Shown: positions 5,185 through 8,647 of the stretch, in pieces
How the letters are laid out: every line of letters begins with the position of its first letter
Position numbering within the stretch: the stretch's first letter is position 1
Source of the DNA: Planctomycetota bacterium
GTDB taxonomy: Bacteria; Planctomycetota; Planctomycetia; Pirellulales; Thermoguttaceae
Reading direction: 5' to 3'
DNA: 8,647 nt
Assembly: GCA_025356915.1 (NCBI GenBank)
Contig: JANXQG010000515.1
Location: forward strand, 1 to 8,647
The notes under the pieces: generated by a model
Database searches by the model: none
What the model was told of the DNA's origin: nothing
What the model saw: only the letters and a program-made list of their open reading frames with translations
Position numbers and translations under genes: made by a program

Positions 5185-6991
5185 ATGACTCAGAACCCTC
5201 CTCTCGCCCTGCTCGTGCAACTGCCAATTCCGCCGTCCGGGCCTCAGCCGATCCAAGGCAATGTGCCGCTGGCGGCAGCCTACTTGAAGCTCTTTGCGCA
5301 GCGGCGCGGGTTGGAAGGCTGGCAGATTGAAATCTTCCCGACCCAGCTATGCAACCGACTCGGCGATCAGGCATTGGACAGCGATTCTCGATCGCGGGCC
5401 GCAGCTAGTCGGTTTTACTTGCTATCTTTGGAACATCCAGCGCACGATTTGGATTACTCAACAATTGAAGGCCGCGCAACCCGAACTTCGCATCCTGCTC
5501 GGCGGGCCGGAAATCACTAGCGATAACTCGTGGGTATACGAACATGCGGCGATCGACTTGGCTGTCCTCGGTGAGGGCGAGCAGACCTTCGTCGATCTAC
5601 TAGCGGCACTGTGCGCCGGTCGTTCGACCGAAGGCATTCCGGGCCTATGGAATCGTGGCGGCAGCATGCCGCTCCCGCGCACCGAGCTCAGCGATCTGGA
5701 TCTAATCAGTTCGCCCTACTTGGAAGGCATCCTAGACGCGGCCGAGGAGCATGCCATGCTCATGGAGACGTCGCGCGGCTGCCGCTATCGCTGCAATTTC
5801 TGCTACTATCCCAAGAGCTACAACTCGATTCATCGCATGTCGGCCGGGCAGATCGAGGCCAGCTTGCGGCATGCCTGCCAAAGGGGCGTGAAGGAGATCT
5901 ACCTATTGGATCCCACGCTCAATCAGCGGCCTAACTTTGCCGGCTTTCTCCGTCTGCTGGCCCAAGGCAATCCCGACCGGCAGTTCACCTACTCCGCAGA
6001 GCTGCGTGCGGAAGGCATTTGTGCCGAAACGGCCCAACTGCTTCGCGAGGCCAACTTCCAAGAGGTTGAAGTCGGCCTGCAATCGGTTGACCCAGAGGCC
6101 CAGAAGCTGATGGGACGGCACATCAGTTTGGAGGCATTTGAACGCGGCACGAAGGCGATGCTGGACGAAGGCATTCGCGTGCGCGTCGATCTGATCCTCG
6201 GCCTGCCGGGTGACACAGTCGATTCGGTGCGTCGCGGTCTGGAGTATCTCGATCGCGTGCGGCCGTTTACCGAGTTGCAGGTATTCAATTTGTCGATCCT
6301 GCCAGGGACGGCGTTTCGGCAGACGGCTAGCGATCTGGGGCTGGAGTATCAGCCACGGCCGCCGTACTACGTGTTGAAAACGCCGACACTCGATCTGGAA
6401 GATCTTTATGGCCTGATGGAAGAGGCTCAGGATGTTTTTGAAATCGTATTCGACGCCTGGCCGGAGGTGAAAGAAGGGATTGCGGAAGAAAAAGGGATTG
6501 GGGATTGGGGATTAGGGATTGGGGTGGTGAAAGACAGCCGGAGAGTAACTGCCGCTGGAACACGCATGACATCGCTACAGCATCAATGCCGTGTCGATCT
6601 CGACGCTCCTGTTCAAACGGCTCTGCCGGCTGCTCGCGGTCGTTCGCTGGCGTTTACCCTCTGGCTGAAGTCGGCCGATTTCCGCCTTCGGGCCGCAGAG
6701 GCTGCCGAACTGGTGCGGCAGGTCTTGGTCGACAATCCGCATACGACGTTGCAAGTGATCCTCGAACCGGTCGGCGATCCGCGACATTTGACGGCCGAAG
6801 TGCTGGAAGCCCTCTTGGCCGCCAGCCATGAAAGTTTGAGCTATCTCGATTGGTTCTACAGCTTGCATCCGATTCGGCTTTTGGGGGCGAAACGGCTGGT
6901 GGTTCTGCTTCCGGTGGCTAGGGAGGAATTGCTCGATGCTGCGTGGCTCGACGAGGTGGAAGATCGGGCGACAATCGACTGGGCCGAGTAG
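5185..6991 (+). CDS. B12-binding-domain radical SAM protein, apparent +1 frameshift
   Basis: Reading from ATG 5185, the N-terminal cobalamin-binding-like domain begins LALLVQLPIPPSG and continues GNVPLAAAYLKLFAQRRG. Near position 5377 homology moves to the next frame, where AILDRGPQLVGFTCYLWN and LLGGPEI continue the same domain. Skipping one base gives a 601-residue protein. The radical SAM cluster motif is CX3CX2C (GCRYRCNFCYYP, C199/C203/C206 in the rebuilt protein), with GLPGDT farther on. No DXHXXG motif is seen, so cobalamin, if bound, would lack the base-off histidine motif. Residues about 437-446 are encoded by a G-rich heptad repeat in a linker. A C-terminal domain of about 140 residues follows (SLAFTLWLKSADFRLRAAEA onward) that I cannot name. 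Substrate and reaction are unknown. As read, the ribosome would stop at 5520, leaving a short fragment. The intact remaining 1.6 kb points to a sequencing error, a recent mutation, or recoding. Confidence 0.85.
5362..5392 (+). other. Frameshift site within the radical SAM gene
   Basis: Upstream codons ggc gat cag gca ttg (5362-5376) read GDQAL in the starting frame. The codons from 5378 (aca gcg att ctc gat) read TAILD in the frame of the rest of the protein. Position 5377 (G, in TTGGA) is the simplest extra base, although any single-base insertion or two-base loss in about 5365-5384 would fit. No known +1 slippery codon with an adjacent in-frame stop is present, which argues against programmed recoding. 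Confidence 0.75.
6494..6524 (+). repeat. GGGATT(G/A) heptad array inside the coding sequence, G-quadruplex-capable
   Basis: Four tandem heptads, GGGATTG, GGGATTG, GGGATTA and GGGATTG, are followed by a closing GGG. This gives five runs of three or four G with loops of three to four bases on the coding strand. On the opposite strand the unit is a rotation of CCCCAAT, the heptad I recall for cyanobacterial STRR sequences. It is translated as GIGDWGLGIG in the linker between the radical SAM and C-terminal domains and keeps the frame open. Confidence 0.88.
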
Positions 6992-6997
6992 CCAGAG

Positions 6998-7017
6998 ATG
7001 CTGGGACGGCCCAGCAT
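6998..7017 (+). terminator. Hairpin between convergent genes
   Basis: A perfect eight-base-pair stem, ATGCTGGG (6998-7005) with CCCAGCAT (7010-7017), closes an ACGG tetraloop. It lies seven bases after the radical SAM stop and 21 bases before the end of the minus-strand regulator gene. It has no T-run on either strand, so it is probably a 3'-end stabilising or Rho-assisted element serving both directions rather than a classical intrinsic terminator. Confidence 0.45.
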
Positions 7018-7038
7018 GGCCTGATCCCACCCTGTAGT

Positions 7039-7497
7039 CTATTCCTGAGGCAAGTCGAGCGGAAGCAGAAGCTCACTCAAACGCGAGCGGCGCAGCAATT
7101 TGACCGCCTGAATGAACTGATCCAAGCTGACCGGTTTGGTCATGAAACCGTCCACATGAAGATTTTGCGACTGCAAAACCGCGCGATGAACGGCCGAGGC
7201 AGTCAAAACCAACACGGGGATCGACTGGAGCCGTTCGTCGCCGCGGATTTCACACAGCACCTGTTGGCCGTCTTTTTTGGGCAATTCCATGTCCAGCAAG
7301 ATCACGTCCGGCTCCGGCGTTTTGGCAAAAACGCCTTCCCGGCGGAGAAAACGGAGGGCTTCCTCACCATCTCGAACCAAACTCACCCGGCAGCGGATGT
7401 CCTCGTGTTTCAATGCCTGGATCGTGATCCGCGCGTCGTCAAGATTGTCTTCGACGAGCAGGATCTCGGGGGGACGTCCAATCGGTGCGCGGCTCAT
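7039..7497 (-). CDS. Single-domain response regulator (CheY/Rcp1-like)
   Basis: A 152-residue receiver domain with no output domain. Phosphorylation residues are intact: acidic pair E16/D17 (ILLVEDN), phosphoacceptor D69 (DVILLDMELPKKDG), T99 (VLVLTAS) and K121 (MTKPVS). The long beta3-alpha3 region and the ELPKKDGQQVLCEIR segment resemble Rcp1-type regulators, which pair with phytochrome-like or hybrid histidine kinases. No kinase is in the window, so its partner is unknown; output would be by protein-protein contact. The start is the ATG at 7497. No close Shine-Dalgarno is seen; a GGGAAG lies too far upstream (about 26 bases). It has its own probable promoter in the 126-bp gap after lysA, so it is likely transcribed independently of lysA. 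It converges on the radical SAM gene. Receiver identity is certain; the pathway is not known. Confidence 0.94.
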   Translation of the reverse strand: MSRAPIGRPPEILLVEDNLDDARITIQALKHEDIRCRVSLVRDGEEALRFLRREGVFAKTPEPDVILLDMELPKKDGQQVLCEIRGDERLQSIPVLVLTASAVHRAVLQSQNLHVDGFMTKPVSLDQFIQAVKLLRRSRLSELLLPLDLPQE

Positions 7498-7542
7498 GAC
7501 GAGGATCTCGTGGCAGGAGATATCTTCCCTCTCTCTCTACAC

Positions 7543-7571
7543 ATTGTACGCGACTCAGCGTTTAGGGACAA
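7543..7571 (-). promoter_or_regulatory. Sigma70-type promoter for the response regulator
   Basis: On the minus strand, TTGTCC (7571-7566) matches the -35 consensus at four of six positions. TACAAT (7548-7543) matches the -10 consensus at five of six, and the spacer is the ideal 17 bp. Transcription would start near 7536, giving an untranslated leader of about 39 nt before ATG 7497. It lies in the lysA-regulator gap, which makes it credible. Confidence 0.6.
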
Positions 7572-7578
7572 CTTGCGA

Positions 7579-7600
7579 AGTTCGGGTGTCGGAGTTCGGG
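7579..7600 (+). repeat. AGTTCGGG direct repeat with 7-nt periodicity in the lysA-regulator gap
   Basis: AGTTCGGG occurs at 7579-7586 and 7593-7600, exactly 14 bases apart. The intervening heptad GTGTCGG shares the TCGG core, so the stretch reads as three heptads, AGTTCGG, GTGTCGG and AGTTCGG. It lies just upstream of the response-regulator promoter on the minus strand. It could be a degenerate heptad repeat or a two-site operator for a regulator. Confidence 0.5.
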
Positions 7601-7623
7601 CTAGAGAGTTGTTTGAAAGACGG

Positions 7624-8647
7624 TTAGCTATCGGAGTACTCCGGGACGATCTCTCCACGGATCAGATCCTCAAACGTCTGCCGCTGACGGACTAAGTGGG
7701 CTCGGCCTTCCTGGATGAGCACCTCGGCGGCCAGAGGTCGCGAGTTGTAGTTTGAACCCATCACAAACCCATAGGCACCGGCGCACTCGATCACCAAAAG
7801 CTGGCCAACATCGGCCTCGGGCAACGTGCGAGGGCTGACAAAACCACCCTCCGACTGCGTGAAGATGTCGCCCGACTCGCACAACGGACCACCCACGATC
7901 ACCTCGCGATCTGGCCGCGCCCCGCAATCGGGTCCCCCGGCGTCGCGAGGTACGATCGACATGGGATGATAGGAACCGTAGAGGATCGGTCGGGCCAGAT
8001 TGTTGAAACCGGCGTCCAGAAGGTAAAAACAGTACTCGCCCTGTCGCTTGATCGAACGGATCTCGGTCACCAGATAACCGCTCTCGGCCACGAGATAACG
8101 GCCAGGCTCAATCTCCAGGCCGATACTGTGACCGAAGCGATCTTCCAACCGCTTGCGAGCGGCATTCCAAAGGGTGAAATAGGCATTCAGATCAACATAA
8201 GCATCGCCCTGGCGATAAATCGTCGGCAGGCCGCCACCCGCACTGATCGACGTGACCGTGGGACCGACGGCCAAGGCTGCTTTTTCCATCGCGGCACAGA
8301 CCTGCGAGAGATGCTCAAGGTCAGTACCCGAGCCGATGTGCATATGAACGCCGCTGATGATAATCTGATGTTGGGCGGCAGTTTCCAGACAGAGGCCGAT
8401 TTGTTCATGCCAGATGCCGTGCTTCGACTGATCGCCACCGGTGTTCGTCTTGCGGCTGTGGCCGTGGCCAAACCCCGGGTTGATCCGTAATGTGATCTTT
8501 CGGCCGGGGGCGCGGCGGCCGAGTTGCTCGATCATGTCGGGCGAGCCACAGTTCACATGGATATTGTGCTCCACGCAGAGGTTGAGGGCCTCGGCGTCAA
8601 AGATGTCGGCGGTGTAGACGATTGGCGGCGGCGTGCCTTCGACCGTA
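7624..8647 (-). CDS. lysA: Diaminopimelate decarboxylase LysA, N-terminus missing
   Basis: Partial: the right edge cuts off the start, leaving 340 residues that read in frame from position 8646 to the TAA at 7626-7624. LysA is a fold-type III PLP enzyme that decarboxylates meso-diaminopimelate to L-lysine in the cytosol. Visible motifs are YTADIF and VNCGSPDM near the left of the protein, RINPGFGHGHSRKTNTGG and SKHGIWH, the HIGSG loop, GGGLPT (PLP phosphate contact), and EPGR (about 8098-8109). Also present are GPLCESGD with the active-site Cys at 7879-7881, and GAYGFVMGSNYNSRP. The PLP-binding lysine, expected in the first 50-70 residues, lies beyond the window. About 75-80 residues are missing compared with typical lengths near 415-420. 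The arginine/ornithine decarboxylase relatives share the fold, but the CESGD and GAYG motifs fit LysA. The downstream gene is the response regulator, 126 bp away. Confidence 0.95.
   Translation of the reverse strand, partial: TVEGTPPPIVYTADIFDAEALNLCVEHNIHVNCGSPDMIEQLGRRAPGRKITLRINPGFGHGHSRKTNTGGDQSKHGIWHEQIGLCLETAAQHQIIISGVHMHIGSGTDLEHLSQVCAAMEKAALAVGPTVTSISAGGGLPTIYRQGDAYVDLNAYFTLWNAARKRLEDRFGHSIGLEIEPGRYLVAESGYLVTEIRSIKRQGEYCFYLLDAGFNNLARPILYGSYHPMSIVPRDAGGPDCGARPDREVIVGGPLCESGDIFTQSEGGFVSPRTLPEADVGQLLVIECAGAYGFVMGSNYNSRPLAAEVLIQEGRAHLVRQRQTFEDLIRGEIVPEYSDS

Noticed and set aside
6943..7695. Plus-strand open frame of 250 codons
   Set aside because: It overlaps the end of the radical SAM gene and lies opposite the intact response regulator; its composition looks like a shadow reading.
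7966..8490. Plus-strand open frame of 174 codons
   Set aside because: It lies wholly opposite lysA, whose conserved motifs are continuous on the minus strand.

Overview
The window looks like chromosomal DNA of a planctomycete, probably Pirellulales-like. This rests on family resemblance and gene order, not on a marker gene. The coding sequence is moderately GC-rich. Shine-Dalgarno signals are patchy: clear for groES, the FmdB-type gene and the radical SAM gene, absent for grpE and yacG. No mobile element, integrase, CRISPR array, tRNA or rRNA was seen.

Layout, left to right. (1) Positions 1-2626 (+) hold a chaperonin block in the unusual order groEL - groES - groEL. The first groEL is present only as its C-terminal third and ends in a long Gly-Gly-Met tail. 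The second is complete (537 aa) and has no such tail. A strong intrinsic terminator (2663-2698) closes the block. (2) Positions 2735-6991 (+) hold a compact, probably co-transcribed run: dnaJ, grpE, an FmdB-type zinc-ribbon protein with a hexapeptide-repeat tail, yacG (gyrase inhibitor family), and a B12-binding-type radical SAM protein. The last is split by an apparent one-base frameshift near 5377. (3) A hairpin at 6998-7017 separates these from two minus-strand genes: a single-domain CheY/Rcp1-like response regulator (7039-7497) with a recognisable promoter, and upstream of it lysA (diaminopimelate decarboxylase), which runs off the right edge without its N-terminus.

How the genes fit together. 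GroEL/GroES and DnaJ/GrpE are the two general folding machines of the cytosol. DnaK is not in the window, and dnaJ precedes grpE, unlike the common grpE-dnaK-dnaJ order. The zinc-ribbon protein, YacG and the radical SAM enzyme follow with gaps of 32, 63 and 38 bp. They could share transcripts with the chaperone genes, but no functional link is shown by sequence. LysA (lysine/peptidoglycan precursor synthesis) and the response regulator look unrelated to the folding genes.

The most notable non-gene signal is a set of short, 7-nt-period repeats. There are three perfect CAGTACT copies between the FmdB-type gene and yacG. There are four GGGATT(G/A) copies inside the radical SAM coding sequence, forming a G-rich tract. 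Degenerate 7-periodic runs lie before yacG and between lysA and the response regulator. They resemble the heptanucleotide STRR repeats described in cyanobacteria. I do not see a convincing new multi-gene system. The main leads are the paired dissimilar chaperonins, the heptad repeats, the frameshifted radical SAM gene and the repeat-tailed zinc-ribbon protein.
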